Positions 1 through 8,113 of a stretch of 64,000 bases of DNA are shown here, piece by piece. Positions within the stretch are counted from its first letter, which is position 1. Every line of letters starts with the position of its first letter. This DNA is from Pseudomonas sp. B21-028 (GTDB taxonomy: Bacteria; Pseudomonadota; Gammaproteobacteria; Pseudomonadales; Pseudomonadaceae), in NCBI RefSeq assembly GCF_024749045.1, contig NZ_CP087184.1, positions 4,836,001 to 4,900,000 on the forward strand. Reading direction: 5' to 3'. Position numbers and translations under genes: made by a program. The notes beneath the pieces were generated by a model. The model made no database searches, was not told where the DNA came from, and was given only the letters and a program-made list of their open reading frames with translations.

Positions 1-627
1 GTGATCGGCACCGATCCGGGCACGGCCAATAACATTGCCGACCACCGCTTCGATTTGACCAGCCTGCAATGGGACCCGGCCGAACTGGCCAAACTGGACG
101 TGCAACTGCACCCTGCCCCCGCGCAACCGCTGGACCTGGGCCAGGTTTCGGTCGCCAAGGGACTGGCCTACGTCACGGCCTTCGTGGAGAACCGCGCTTA
201 CCGCGACGCCGGCGTCACTCCGGTCGAGCGGCCGGCCATGGATGGTTTCGGCCTGCCCATCGGCGTACGTGAACTGCGCGCCTACAAGGCCCGGCCGCTG
301 GTCGGCGTCTGGGCCACGCCACCGTTCCTGCATAACGGCTCCGTGCCGACGATCTATCAGTTGCTGTCCCCTCAGGACGAACGAGCGACCACCTTCTATA
401 AAGGCAGCTTCGAGTACGATCCCCGGCACCTGGGCTACCGCACCGAAGCCTTCACCAACGGATTCCTCTTCGACACCCGGCTCACCGGCAACCACAACAG
501 CGGGCATGAGTTCCGCGCTGGCGAGCGGGGTAACGGGGTGATCGGTCGCCTGCTGCAACCGCAGGAACGCTGGGCATTGCTGGAGTACCTCAAGGTGCTG
601 GGCGGGCCACTGGAGTCGCAACTGTGA
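1..627 (+). CDS. Di-haem cytochrome c peroxidase-like protein, C-terminal part (cut by window edge)
   Basis: This reading frame is open from the first base, so the gene very likely starts upstream; the GTG at base 1 is not taken as the real start. The 208 visible residues include GVWATPPFLHNGSVPT (about residues 101-116) and NHNSGHEF, which I recognise from the C-terminal part of MauG/CcpA-like di-haem peroxidase-type proteins. No CxxCH haem motif is visible, as expected if these lie in the missing N-terminal part. A catalase-family gene follows after 31 bases on the same strand, which suggests a joint periplasmic peroxide or redox role (inference). The family call is fairly safe; the substrate is unknown. 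Confidence 0.7.
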   Translation: MIGTDPGTANNIADHRFDLTSLQWDPAELAKLDVQLHPAPAQPLDLGQVSVAKGLAYVTAFVENRAYRDAGVTPVERPAMDGFGLPIGVRELRAYKARPLVGVWATPPFLHNGSVPTIYQLLSPQDERATTFYKGSFEYDPRHLGYRTEAFTNGFLFDTRLTGNHNSGHEFRAGERGNGVIGRLLQPQERWALLEYLKVLGGPLESQL

Positions 628-658
628 TGATGAATCTCTCAGGCAAAAGGACTGACCC

Positions 659-1795
659 ATGCTGATCACGCTCTGGCTGCGCCTCGGCGCCTTTCTGGGC
701 AAGACACTCCTGTGGCTGCTGGGCATCGGCTTGCTCGGCTGGGCGCTCGCCACGGCGTGGTTCGCCTGGCAACACAGCGGACCGGTGTCGGACAAGGAGC
801 AGATACCGCCGGGCGAAGCCGCCATGACCCAGGAGATCATCCAGACCGCCATCCGCATCGTCGATCAGCATCGTGAAGGCACGCGCTATCTGCGGGACGC
901 CCATGCCAAGGCACATGGCTGCGTGATGGCCGAGGTCCAGGTGCCGAATGACCTTCCAGCCCCCCTGCGCCAGGGCGTGTTTGCCGAGCCGGGAAAGGTC
1001 TGGCAGGCAACGATGCGCCTGTCCAACGGCAATGCGTACCCGCAATTCGATAGCCTGCGGGATGCGCGAGGGATGGCCATCAAGCTGTTGAACGTGCCAG
1101 GCAAGCCACTGCTGGCGGACCGACAGTCACAGGGTGAACAGGATTTCGTAATGTTCAATCACCCGAACTTCTTCGTCAGTGATGTCGCCGAGTACCGTCA
1201 GAATGTGGCCGCCCAGGCCGACGGAAAAAAAGTGATGGCGTTCTTTCCAGGACTGGACCCGCGCACTTGGCAGTTTCGCCATCTGTTCATCGCCCTGGCG
1301 ACACTCTCACCACCTCCCGCCAGTCCGACCCAGACTACGTATTTTTCGGTATCGCCTTACAAGTTCGGCGAGGCCAACGCCAAGTTTCGTGTAGCGCCAG
1401 ACCCGGACAGTTGCCCAAGCTATACCCTGCCGCCGCAAAACCAGGCACTGCCGAATTTCCTGCGCAGTGCGTTGCATCAGCAGTTATCCACAGACCGGGT
1501 ACCGGCGTGTTTTGTCCTGCAGATCCAACGCCAGGACCCTGGCAAATACATGCCGATCGAGGACACCAGCATTGAATGGCGCGAAAGTGACGCACCGTTC
1601 GAGACGGTGGCGCGAATCAAGGTACCGCCCCAGGATTTCGACAGCCCCAAGCTGAACCTGGCCTGTGACAACCTGTCGTTCAATCCGTGGTTCGGCATCG
1701 AGGCGCACCGCCCCATCGGCGGTATCAACCGCTTGCGTAAGGCGGTGTACGAGGCGGTCAGCGATTACCGTCACAGCCGGAACGCCGAGCAGTAG
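659..1795 (+). CDS. Membrane-anchored catalase-family protein
   Basis: The 378-residue protein opens with a strongly hydrophobic segment (about residues 8-38), so it is probably anchored in the inner membrane facing the periplasm. The body resembles the short catalase-like family: AKAHGCVMAEV aligns with the distal-histidine region of catalases, DARGMAIKLLNVPG with the conserved DPRGFAVKF region, and QDFVMFNHPNFFVSD with the following NNTPVFFIRD region. It is shorter than a classical catalase (about 480 residues or more). Adjacent to a di-haem peroxidase-like gene, it may handle peroxide or an organic peroxide in the periplasm (inference). The start at ATG 659 lies 31 bases after the upstream stop. 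Confidence 0.8.
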   Translation: MLITLWLRLGAFLGKTLLWLLGIGLLGWALATAWFAWQHSGPVSDKEQIPPGEAAMTQEIIQTAIRIVDQHREGTRYLRDAHAKAHGCVMAEVQVPNDLPAPLRQGVFAEPGKVWQATMRLSNGNAYPQFDSLRDARGMAIKLLNVPGKPLLADRQSQGEQDFVMFNHPNFFVSDVAEYRQNVAAQADGKKVMAFFPGLDPRTWQFRHLFIALATLSPPPASPTQTTYFSVSPYKFGEANAKFRVAPDPDSCPSYTLPPQNQALPNFLRSALHQQLSTDRVPACFVLQIQRQDPGKYMPIEDTSIEWRESDAPFETVARIKVPPQDFDSPKLNLACDNLSFNPWFGIEAHRPIGGINRLRKAVYEAVSDYRHSRNAEQ

Positions 1796-1815
1796 ATAAA
1801 CGCCTCGGGAATGAT

Positions 1816-1840
1816 CGTTCCCACGCTCCGCGTGGGAACG
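1816..1840. repeat. REP-like palindrome
   Basis: Inverted repeat with arms CGTTCCCACGC and GCGTGGGAACG around a three-base loop. It is a different class from the GTGGGAGC elements that dominate the rest of the window. Confidence 0.6.
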
Positions 1841-1881
1841 CAACCAGGGACCGCCAAGGCGTACCGATTCAAACAGCAGAC

Positions 1882-1916
1882 AGCAAAAAGCCCACTCAAT
1901 GAGTGGGCTTTTTGCT
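1882..1916. terminator. Bidirectional intrinsic terminator
   Basis: Hairpin with arms AAAAAGCCCACT and AGTGGGCTTTTT flanked by an A-run and a T-run. It can end transcription of the catalase-family gene from the left and of the minus-strand tRNA-Val/tRNA-Asp pair from the right. Confidence 0.85.
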
Positions 1917-1952
1917 GATGACCTGGCGTTCAGTATTCCAGGCCATCGAATA

Positions 1953-2029
1953 TGGCGCAGCGGACGGGACTCGAACCCGCGACCCCCGGCGTGACAGGCC
2001 GGTATTCTAACCGACTGAACTACCGCTGC
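1953..2029 (-). tRNA. tRNA-Asp (GTC), copy 1
   Basis: 77 nucleotides on the minus strand with an encoded CCA end (TGG at 1953-1955 on the plus strand). The acceptor stem is GCAGCGG/CCGCTGC with discriminator G, the anticodon loop reads CTGTCAC (anticodon GTC), and the T loop is GGTTCGAGTCC. It lies 17 bases downstream of tRNA-Val copy 1. Confidence 0.97.
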
Positions 2030-2046
2030 GCGTAACATTGAAAGCT

Positions 2047-2122
2047 TGGTGGGTGATGACGGGATCGAACCGCCGACATTCTGCTTGTAAGGCAGACGCT
2101 CTCCCGGCTGAGCTAATCACCC
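2047..2122 (-). tRNA. tRNA-Val (TAC), copy 1
   Basis: 76 nucleotides on the minus strand with encoded CCA. The acceptor stem is GGGTGAT/ATCACCC, the anticodon is TAC in the loop CTTACAA, and the T arm contains GGTTCGATCCC. It is the first gene of a Val-Asp pair. A GAGAAT -10-like hexamer with a GC-rich discriminator lies just upstream (2144-2149), but no good -35 is visible. Confidence 0.97.
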
Positions 2123-2247
2123 TGCACTTTCGATGCGGGGCGCATTCTCTCACAGTTTTTTGTAACGTGCTGATTTAATTGCAAAACTCAGAAAAAAAAA
2201 TGAAAAAGGTGCGACAAACAGCCAAAACCCGGCCTCAGCAGCCTTCA

Positions 2248-2871
2248 TTACGCAGATGAGCAACCGTCTGCACCAGTCCCTTTCACTGGCACGTGCCCAG
2301 TTCCATATTCGACGCCTTCAGCTGCAAGCGTGTCTTGCAAATAAACTCGCTGAATAGAGGTCCGGCGATCAATCGCCTGCCGCAGTCGCTCCTGGCATTG
2401 GGCCCATGCTTCCTGATCCACTCGGGATTGACGCATCAAATCAAGCATCGCCTCTTTAGCTTCGACATACTCGTCCCAGGCATCCTGCGCCTGAAGCCTC
2501 AGACGTTCTCGTTCCCCCATTTCCACGCGTCTTAGCATCAGCTTGACCTCATCGACGATCACAGGACCGAGCGTAAATTGCGGGCGGTGAGGGGCTTTGA
2601 AACGCTCCGACTGCATGATTCTGGAGCGCGCCTGTTGTACGCCCCAGGCCAGCGCGCAAGCTAGTTTTTCACCGGCGTGACGGTCATGGAGCTCTTCGCA
2701 AATCACAGCACCGTCGGCCGCATACACCCCTATGAAGACCTGAATCCCACGCTCCAGTGTCAGCCGGGCCTGTACCTCGACCTGTCGTCCATCGTCAAGA
2801 AGGTCATTATAGATTTTGCCAGGCAGACGCCTGTCAACCCAAAGCCAGTACTGTGCGCTTCTACGTCGCAT
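2248..2871 (-). CDS. Hypothetical protein between duplicated tRNA pairs
   Basis: 207 residues from the ATG at 2871, with GAGG eight bases upstream; the open frame extends much further back through the tRNA copy, but that part is not protein-like. The N-terminal part is basic and rich in aromatic residues (RRRSAQYWLWVDRRLPGK), followed by a probable alpha/beta segment ending IQVFIGVYAADGAVICEE. Residues about 120-185 are charged and helical (MLRRVEMGERERLRLQAQD and onward), consistent with a coiled coil. No signal peptide or membrane segment is seen. I do not recognise the family. It sits between two tRNA-Asp/tRNA-Val pairs on the same strand, with a tRNA terminator between it and the upstream pair, so it probably has its own promoter. 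Confidence 0.7.
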   Translation of the reverse strand: MRRRSAQYWLWVDRRLPGKIYNDLLDDGRQVEVQARLTLERGIQVFIGVYAADGAVICEELHDRHAGEKLACALAWGVQQARSRIMQSERFKAPHRPQFTLGPVIVDEVKLMLRRVEMGERERLRLQAQDAWDEYVEAKEAMLDLMRQSRVDQEAWAQCQERLRQAIDRRTSIQRVYLQDTLAAEGVEYGTGHVPVKGTGADGCSSA

Positions 2872-3120
2872 GGAGCGTCCTCGCTTGTTATCGACGCAGT
2901 TAGGCACAGGTGATCCCGTTTGCCAAACCCAACTGTCGGGACGGCACCGCAGTCGCGGCGGCAAGTCGGGAAAATCAACGCCGCAGGCCGGCTCGCGTTG
3001 ATCGCGACAGGCACGAGCGGTCAAAAAAGACGGAAAGGTGGGGTGCCATCGAGGCGGCAAAAGCATCGCGACGGTGTACTTGAAACCGTGGCGAGAGTGG
3101 ATCCGAATGGAATTCCAGAC

Positions 3121-3154
3121 ACAAAAAAAGCGGCTCAAGGCCGCTTGTTTTTTG
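3121..3154 (-). terminator. Intrinsic terminator after tRNA copy 2
   Basis: Minus-strand hairpin with arms AAGCGGC and GCCGCTT (3128-3146) and a following T-run. It is placed to end the second tRNA-Val/tRNA-Asp transcript. Confidence 0.8.
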
Positions 3155-3190
3155 GCTTCCAGGTGTTCAGTGGGCCTGGATAAGCAAATA

Positions 3191-3267
3191 TGGCGCAGCG
3201 GACGGGACTCGAACCCGCGACCCCCGGCGTGACAGGCCGGTATTCTAACCGACTGAACTACCGCTGC
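3191..3267 (-). tRNA. tRNA-Asp (GTC), copy 2
   Basis: Sequence-identical to copy 1 (1953-2029) over all 77 positions as far as I can read, with anticodon GTC and encoded CCA. The sequence between this gene and the upstream tRNA-Val (20 bases) has diverged from copy 1 (17 bases). Confidence 0.97.
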
Positions 3268-3287
3268 GCGTAACACTTGGAAACGAA

Positions 3288-3363
3288 TGGTGGGTGATGA
3301 CGGGATCGAACCGCCGACATTCTGCTTGTAAGGCAGACGCTCTCCCGGCTGAGCTAATCACCC
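3288..3363 (-). tRNA. tRNA-Val (TAC), copy 2
   Basis: Identical to copy 1 (2047-2122), anticodon TAC, encoded CCA. It is preceded by a good sigma-70 promoter at 3385-3413. Confidence 0.97.
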
Positions 3364-3384
3364 TTCGCTTTCGGTGTGGCGCGC

Positions 3385-3413
3385 ATTCTACGGAGCGTCC
3401 TCCACGCTGGCAA
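3385..3413 (-). promoter_or_regulatory. Sigma-70 promoter for tRNA-Val/Asp copy 2
   Basis: On the minus strand, TTGCCA (3413-3408), a 17-base spacer and TAGAAT (3390-3385), followed by a GC-rich discriminator GCGCGCC. This is the usual layout of stringently controlled stable-RNA promoters. Confidence 0.75.
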
Positions 3414-3523
3414 GCACTTTTTAAATTAATTTCCTCAGGTCTTCCAAAGGCTTAGCGAAGGGTTGGCCTATGGCGCCGCGAAGAGAATAATGCCCTCCTT
3501 TGTATAAAGGAGAGATTCACCCC

Positions 3524-4444
3524 ATGTGGTTCAAAAACCTGCTTATCTATCGCCTGACCCAAGATCTGCCTTTTGATGCCGAGGCGTTGGAAACTGCACT
3601 GGCCAGCAAACTGGCGCGTCCATGTGCAAGCCAGGAGTTGACCACTTACGGTTTCGTCGCGCCCTTCGGCAAAGGCGAAGACGCTCCCCTGGTGCATGTC
3701 AGCCAGGATTTCCTGTTAATCGCCGCGCGCAAGGAAGAGCGCATCCTGCCTGGCAGCGTCGTACGCGATGCAGTGAAGGAAAAGGTCGAAGAGATCGAAG
3801 CCGAACAAATGCGCAAGGTCTATAAAAAGGAACGGGACCAGATCAAGGATGAAATCATCCAGGCGTTCCTGCCACGTGCATTCATTCGTCGCTCCTCTAC
3901 CTTCGCCGCCATCGCGCCGAAACAGGGGCTGATCCTGGTCAACTCCGCCAGCCCGAAACGCGCCGAAGACCTGCTCTCCACCCTGCGCGAAGTCATCGGC
4001 TCGCTGCCGGTGCGTCCACTGACGGTCAAGACCGCACCGACCGCCGTCATGACCGACTGGGTCAAGACCCAGAAAGCTGCGGACGACTTCTTCGTGCTGG
4101 ACGAATGCGAACTGCGTGACACCCATGAAGACGGTGGCATCGTGCGCTGCAAGCGCCAGGACCTGACCAGCGACGAAATCCAGCTGCACCTCAACACTGG
4201 CAAGGTGGTGACGCAACTGTCGTTGGCCTGGCAGGACAAGCTGTCTTTCGTTCTCGACGACAAAATGGTGGTCAAGCGCCTGAAGTTCGAAGATTTACTG
4301 CAGGACCAGGCGGAGCAGGACGGTGGCGATGAAGCCCTCGGCCAACTGGACGCCAGCTTCACGCTGATGATGTTGACCTTCGGCGAATTCCTGCCAGCGC
4401 TGGTTGAAGCGCTGGGTGGGGAAGAGACACCACAGGGGATTTAA
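3524..4444 (+). CDS. rdgC: Recombination-associated protein RdgC
   Basis: 306 residues, the usual length of RdgC, starting [16 protein letters not shown], which is diagnostic for the family. RdgC is a ring-forming DNA-binding protein of the nucleoid that modulates RecA-dependent recombination (established). I chose ATG 3524, eight codons inside the longest open frame, because AAAGGAGAG sits just before it and the N-terminus then matches the family. The following BASS transporter is on the same strand but separated by a REPIN, so co-transcription is doubtful. Confidence 0.95.
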   Translation: MWFKNLLIYRLTQDLPFDAEALETALASKLARPCASQELTTYGFVAPFGKGEDAPLVHVSQDFLLIAARKEERILPGSVVRDAVKEKVEEIEAEQMRKVYKKERDQIKDEIIQAFLPRAFIRRSSTFAAIAPKQGLILVNSASPKRAEDLLSTLREVIGSLPVRPLTVKTAPTAVMTDWVKTQKAADDFFVLDECELRDTHEDGGIVRCKRQDLTSDEIQLHLNTGKVVTQLSLAWQDKLSFVLDDKMVVKRLKFEDLLQDQAEQDGGDEALGQLDASFTLMMLTFGEFLPALVEALGGEETPQGI

Positions 4445-4461
4445 CGCAATAGCATCACCTC

Positions 4462-4550
4462 TGTGGGAGCGAGCCTGCTCGCGAATGCGTCAGATCAGTC
4501 AACATCAATGTTGCTGATGCACCGCTTTCGCGAGCAGGCTCGCTCCCACA
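4462..4550. repeat. REPIN (GTGGGAGC class)
   Basis: Two inverted REP arms, TGTGGGAGCGAGCCTGCTCG and its near-complement, flank a roughly 40-base spacer. Lies between rdgC and the BASS transporter gene. Confidence 0.9.
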
Positions 4551-4593
4551 TTGGTTTTGTGTGGTTTCAATTACTAATAACAAGGATCTGGTC

Positions 4594-5562
4594 ATGCGCG
4601 CATTGGCTGCACTGAGCCGCTTCGTCGGCAATACCTTCGCTTACTGGGTACTGATTTTCGCCATCGTGGCATTCCTGCTGCCGGAGTGGTTCGTGGATCT
4701 GAAGGTCGCCATCGTGCCCTTGCTGGGGCTGGTGATGTTCGGCATGGGCCTGGCGCTCAAGCTGGATGACTTTGCCGAAGTGGCCCGCCGTCCTGGGCGT
4801 GTGGCCCTGGGTGTGATTGCCCAGTTCGTCATCATGCCCGGTTCCGCATGGCTGCTTTGCCAAGTGTTCAGCCTGCCGCCGGAGATCGCCGTCGGTGTGA
4901 TTCTGGTGGGCTGCTGCCCGAGCGGCACGTCGTCCAATGTCATGACCTGGCTGGCGCGCGGCGACCTGGCCCTGGCCGTGGCAATCTCCGCGATCACCAC
5001 CCTGCTGGCTCCCCTGCTGACCCCGGCCTTGATCTGGTTGCTGGCCTCGGCCTGGTTGCCGGTGTCGTTCTCGGCGCTGTTCTGGTCGATCCTGCAAATC
5101 GTCCTGTTGCCGATTGCACTGGGCATCATCGCCCAACGCCTGTTGGGTGCCCGGGTTCGTCATGCTGTAGAAGTGCTGCCGCTGATATCAGTGGTGAGCA
5201 TCGTGATCATCGTGGCGGCGGTGGTGGCGGCCAGTCAGCCGAAGATCGCCGAATCCGGCCTGCTGATCATGGCCATTGTGATGTTGCACAACAGCTTCGG
5301 TTACTTGCTGGGGTACTTCACCGGGCGCTTGTTCGGCCTTCCATTGGCCCAACGCAAGACCCTGGCGCTGGAAGTGGGCATGCAGAACTCCGGGCTGGGC
5401 GCGGCCCTGGCGAGTGCGCATTTCTCGCCGCTGGCGGCGGTGCCCAGCGCGTTGTTCAGCGTCTGGCACAACATCTCCGGGGCGTTGCTCTCAACCTACT
5501 TCCGCCGCATGAGCGAAAAGCAGGACCGCGAAGCGCTCGCCGCCGGCCAAGCGGTCGATTGA
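4594..5562 (+). CDS. BASS-family (bile acid:sodium symporter-like) transporter
   Basis: 322 residues with about nine or ten hydrophobic segments. The motif VGCCPSGTSSNVMTWLARGD (about residues 108-127) and the later EVGMQNSGLGAALA are the two conserved helix-break regions of the BASS/SBF family, which carries organic anions, often driven by sodium, across the inner membrane. The substrate cannot be told from sequence. ATG 4594 is preferred over GTG 4561 because AAGGA lies about nine bases before it and the N-terminus then begins directly ahead of the first membrane segment. Confidence 0.85.
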   Translation: MRALAALSRFVGNTFAYWVLIFAIVAFLLPEWFVDLKVAIVPLLGLVMFGMGLALKLDDFAEVARRPGRVALGVIAQFVIMPGSAWLLCQVFSLPPEIAVGVILVGCCPSGTSSNVMTWLARGDLALAVAISAITTLLAPLLTPALIWLLASAWLPVSFSALFWSILQIVLLPIALGIIAQRLLGARVRHAVEVLPLISVVSIVIIVAAVVAASQPKIAESGLLIMAIVMLHNSFGYLLGYFTGRLFGLPLAQRKTLALEVGMQNSGLGAALASAHFSPLAAVPSALFSVWHNISGALLSTYFRRMSEKQDREALAAGQAVD

Positions 5563-5610
5563 AAACAGGCTTGATCGAGTGCCCGGGAATGGGCACTCTA
5601 CCCTTTCAGC

Positions 5611-5684
5611 GCGGGGACGACCCCGCCACTTGATCCCGTCCGCCGATCAAGTGTCAATCCGGGGACGACCCCATCCACTGATGG
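5611..5684 (+). promoter_or_regulatory. Guanidine-II (mini-ykkC) riboswitch
   Basis: Two stem-loops each expose an ACGA loop: GCGGGGACGACCCCGC (5611-5626) and GGGGACGACCCC (5661-5672). Paired hairpins with ACGR loops ahead of sugE are the hallmark of the guanidine-II riboswitch. The linker contains its own 8-bp stem (ACTTGATC 5628-5635 with GATCAAGT 5645-5652). A competing hairpin, CCATC (5671-5675) with GATGG (5680-5684), overlaps the second aptamer arm and the start of the GGAGG Shine-Dalgarno, which suggests translational control (inference). Confidence 0.9.
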
Positions 5685-5693
5685 AGGTGCTTG

Positions 5694-6008
5694 ATGTCCT
5701 GGATCATTCTGTTTTTTGCCGGCCTGTTCGAAGTCGGTTGGGCTGTCGGCCTCAAATACACCGACGGCTTCAGCCGCCCGCTCCCCACTGCATTGACGAT
5801 TGCAGCCATGGCGATCAGCCTCGGCCTGCTCGGCCTTGCCATGAAGGAATTGCCACTGGGCACGGCCTATGCGATCTGGACCGGAGTCGGCGCCGTGGGC
5901 ACGGTGATCGCCGGGATTATTCTATTTGGTGAGTCGATGGCGCTGGTTCGGTTAGTCAGCGTGGCGTTGATCATTGCGGGATTGATCGGGCTTAAAGTCA
6001 GCGCCTAG
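5694..6008 (+). CDS. sugE: SugE/Gdx guanidinium exporter (SMR family)
   Basis: 104 residues with four membrane helices, the size of small multidrug resistance proteins. [22 protein letters not shown] carries the essential membrane glutamate (E13) of helix 1, and [16 protein letters not shown] is the SMR signature. The W-A-V-G-L-K-Y context is that of the Gdx/SugE branch, which exports guanidinium by proton antiport, rather than EmrE. ATG 5694 is preferred over the TTG codon just before it because GGAGG lies six bases upstream. A guanidine-II riboswitch directly upstream strongly supports the substrate. Confidence 0.95.
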   Translation: MSWIILFFAGLFEVGWAVGLKYTDGFSRPLPTALTIAAMAISLGLLGLAMKELPLGTAYAIWTGVGAVGTVIAGIILFGESMALVRLVSVALIIAGLIGLKVSA

Positions 6009-6043
6009 ACCCTTTTGCAAATGGAGCCTGGGGAAGCAGGGTC

Positions 6044-6111
6044 TGTGGGAGCAAGGCTTGCCCGCGATAGCGATCTCAAGACCGCCATCGCGGGCAAGCC
6101 TTGCTCCCACA
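6044..6111. repeat. REPIN (GTGGGAGC class)
   Basis: Inverted arms TGTGGGAGCAAGGCTTGCCC and its complement around a short spacer, in the convergent gap between sugE and the MFS-acyltransferase gene. Confidence 0.9.
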
Positions 6112-6138
6112 GATTGAGGCCTCATAAGGCCTGAGTGT

Positions 6139-8013
6139 TTACCTGGCACTCCCGCGCAACTCGCCGACCAACGCTTGCAGCTTGGCCGGCTCGGCCATCT
6201 CCATCGCCACCGCCGGCCCAGCCACCAGGGTCACCCGCGACCAGAACCGCCGGAATAAGCCCTTGGCCGGATCGCGGCTGAAGAAACTGCCCCATAAACC
6301 CTGCAAGGCCAGGGGAATCACCGGCACCGGTGTCTCCTGCAGGATGCGCGTCAAGCCGCTCTTGAACTCATTGATCTCACCATCAGCGGTCAACTTTCCT
6401 TCAGGAAAGATGCACACCAGCTCGCCATCCTTCAGATATTGCGCGATCCGCGTGAAGGCCTTTTCATAGATGTGAATGTCTTCCTGACGCCCGGCAATCG
6501 GAATGGTCCCGGCAGTGCGGAAGATGAAATTCAGCACCGGCAGGTTGTAGATCTTGTAGTACATCACGAAGCGAATCGGCCGACGCACCGCGCCGCCAAT
6601 CAGCAACGCATCGACGAAGGAAACGTGATTGCAAACCAACAGCGCGGCACCTTCATCGGGAATCGCGTCCAGATTGCGGTGCTCCACGCGGTACATGGAA
6701 TGGCTCAGCAACCAGATCATGAAACGCATGGTGAACTCGGGGACGATCTTGAAGATGTAGGCGTTGACGCCGATGTTCAGCAGCGACACCACCAGGAACA
6801 GTTGCGGGATCGACAGTTTGGCCAGGCTCAGCAACACGATGGAGACAATGGCCGAAACCACCATGAACAAGGCGTTGAGAATATTGTTGGCGGCAATCAC
6901 CCGGGCCCGTTCGTTTTCGGCGGTGCGCGACTGGATCAGCGCGTACAGCGGCACGATGTAGAAACCGCCAAACACGCCAAGGCCAAGGATGTCGACCAGC
7001 ACCAGCCAGGCATGGCCGAAGCCGAGCAATTCGAGCCAACCGTGGCCGTTGACACTGTCGGGGATTCCACCGGAATGCCACCACAACAACAGCCCGAACA
7101 CCGTCAGGCCGAACGAACCGAACGGCACCAAGCCGATCTCGACCTTGCGCCCGGAGAGTTTTTCGCAGAGCAGCGAACCCAGGGCGATCCCCACCGAAAA
7201 CACCGTGAGGATCAAGGTCACCACGGTTTCATCGCCGTGCATCCAGTCCTTGGCGTAAGCCGGGATCTGCGTCAGGTAAATCGCCCCGACGAACCAGAAC
7301 CAGGAGTTGCCGACGATAGAGCGGGACACCGCCGGGGTCTGCCCCAGGCCCAGTTTCAGGGTGGCCCAGGACTGGCTGAAGATGTTCCAGTCCAGGCGCA
7401 TCTGCGGCGAAGCGGCCGCCGCCCGGGGAATGCCGCGGCTGGCCAGGTAACCGAGCACGGCGATGCCGATGATCGCGGTCGACACCACCGGTGCATAGTG
7501 GGCCGAGGACATCATGACCCCGGCGCCAATGGTGCCGGCGAGGATCGCCAGGAAGGTGCCCATCTCCACCAGGCCGTTGCCGCCGACCAGTTCGTCCTCG
7601 TGCAGCGCTTGCGGCAGGATCGAATATTTGACCGGACCGAACAGCGCCGAGTGGGTACCCATGGCGAACAGCGCCACCAGCATCAGCGACAGATGATCGA
7701 ACAGAAAGCCTACGGCGCCGACTGTCATGATGACGATTTCGCCAAGCTTGATCAGACGAATCAACGCATCCTTGGCGAATTTTTCCCCGAACTGCCCCGC
7801 CAGCGCCGAAAACAAAAAGAACGGCAGGATGAACAGCAGTGCGCACAGGTTGACCCAGATCGAACGATCACCCTCGATGGTCAGCCGATAGAGAATGGCG
7901 AGGATCAGCGACTGCTTGAACACATTGTCGTTGAAGGCCCCGAGGGATTGCGTGATGAAAAACGGCAGGAAACGCCGCCGGCGAAGCAAGGTGAACTGCG
8001 AAGGGTGACTCAT
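6139..8013 (-). CDS. MFS lysophospholipid transporter fused to PlsC-type acyltransferase
   Basis: 624 residues. Residues 1 to about 410 form a 12-helix MFS transporter beginning FLPFFITQSLGAFNDNVFKQ, typical of LplT. Residues about 430-624 are a PlsC-type acyltransferase: NHVSFVD places the catalytic HX4D at H463/D468, and FPEG at 536-539 is the second conserved block. The architecture suggests uptake of lysophospholipids and their re-acylation at the inner membrane. Unlike E. coli Aas there is no acyl-ACP synthetase (ligase) domain after the acyltransferase. I chose ATG 8013 (MSHPSQFTLLRRRRF) over an upstream in-frame start because GGAAG precedes it and it fits the family N-terminus. Confidence 0.88.
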   Translation of the reverse strand: MSHPSQFTLLRRRRFLPFFITQSLGAFNDNVFKQSLILAILYRLTIEGDRSIWVNLCALLFILPFFLFSALAGQFGEKFAKDALIRLIKLGEIVIMTVGAVGFLFDHLSLMLVALFAMGTHSALFGPVKYSILPQALHEDELVGGNGLVEMGTFLAILAGTIGAGVMMSSAHYAPVVSTAIIGIAVLGYLASRGIPRAAAASPQMRLDWNIFSQSWATLKLGLGQTPAVSRSIVGNSWFWFVGAIYLTQIPAYAKDWMHGDETVVTLILTVFSVGIALGSLLCEKLSGRKVEIGLVPFGSFGLTVFGLLLWWHSGGIPDSVNGHGWLELLGFGHAWLVLVDILGLGVFGGFYIVPLYALIQSRTAENERARVIAANNILNALFMVVSAIVSIVLLSLAKLSIPQLFLVVSLLNIGVNAYIFKIVPEFTMRFMIWLLSHSMYRVEHRNLDAIPDEGAALLVCNHVSFVDALLIGGAVRRPIRFVMYYKIYNLPVLNFIFRTAGTIPIAGRQEDIHIYEKAFTRIAQYLKDGELVCIFPEGKLTADGEINEFKSGLTRILQETPVPVIPLALQGLWGSFFSRDPAKGLFRRFWSRVTLVAGPAVAMEMAEPAKLQALVGELRGSAR

Positions 8014-8113
8014 CTTCCATGTTCCTGAGTGGCGTGGACGCTTATTGGAATAACGTTTTTTTATCCAGGCCACACATTAACCTACGGCACGTCGCTTGGG
8101 AGCCGCCGGGCAA

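Noticed and set aside
2872..3276. N-terminal extension of the orphan gene through tRNA copy 2
   Set aside because: Codons in this part run through the tRNA-Asp gene and its terminator, and the inner ATG 2871 has a good ribosome-binding site.
6439..8028. 529-codon plus-strand open frame
   Set aside because: Antisense to the MFS-acyltransferase gene; sequence is rich in Q, H, R and D and has no recognisable domain, as expected for a shadow of a G+C-rich gene.
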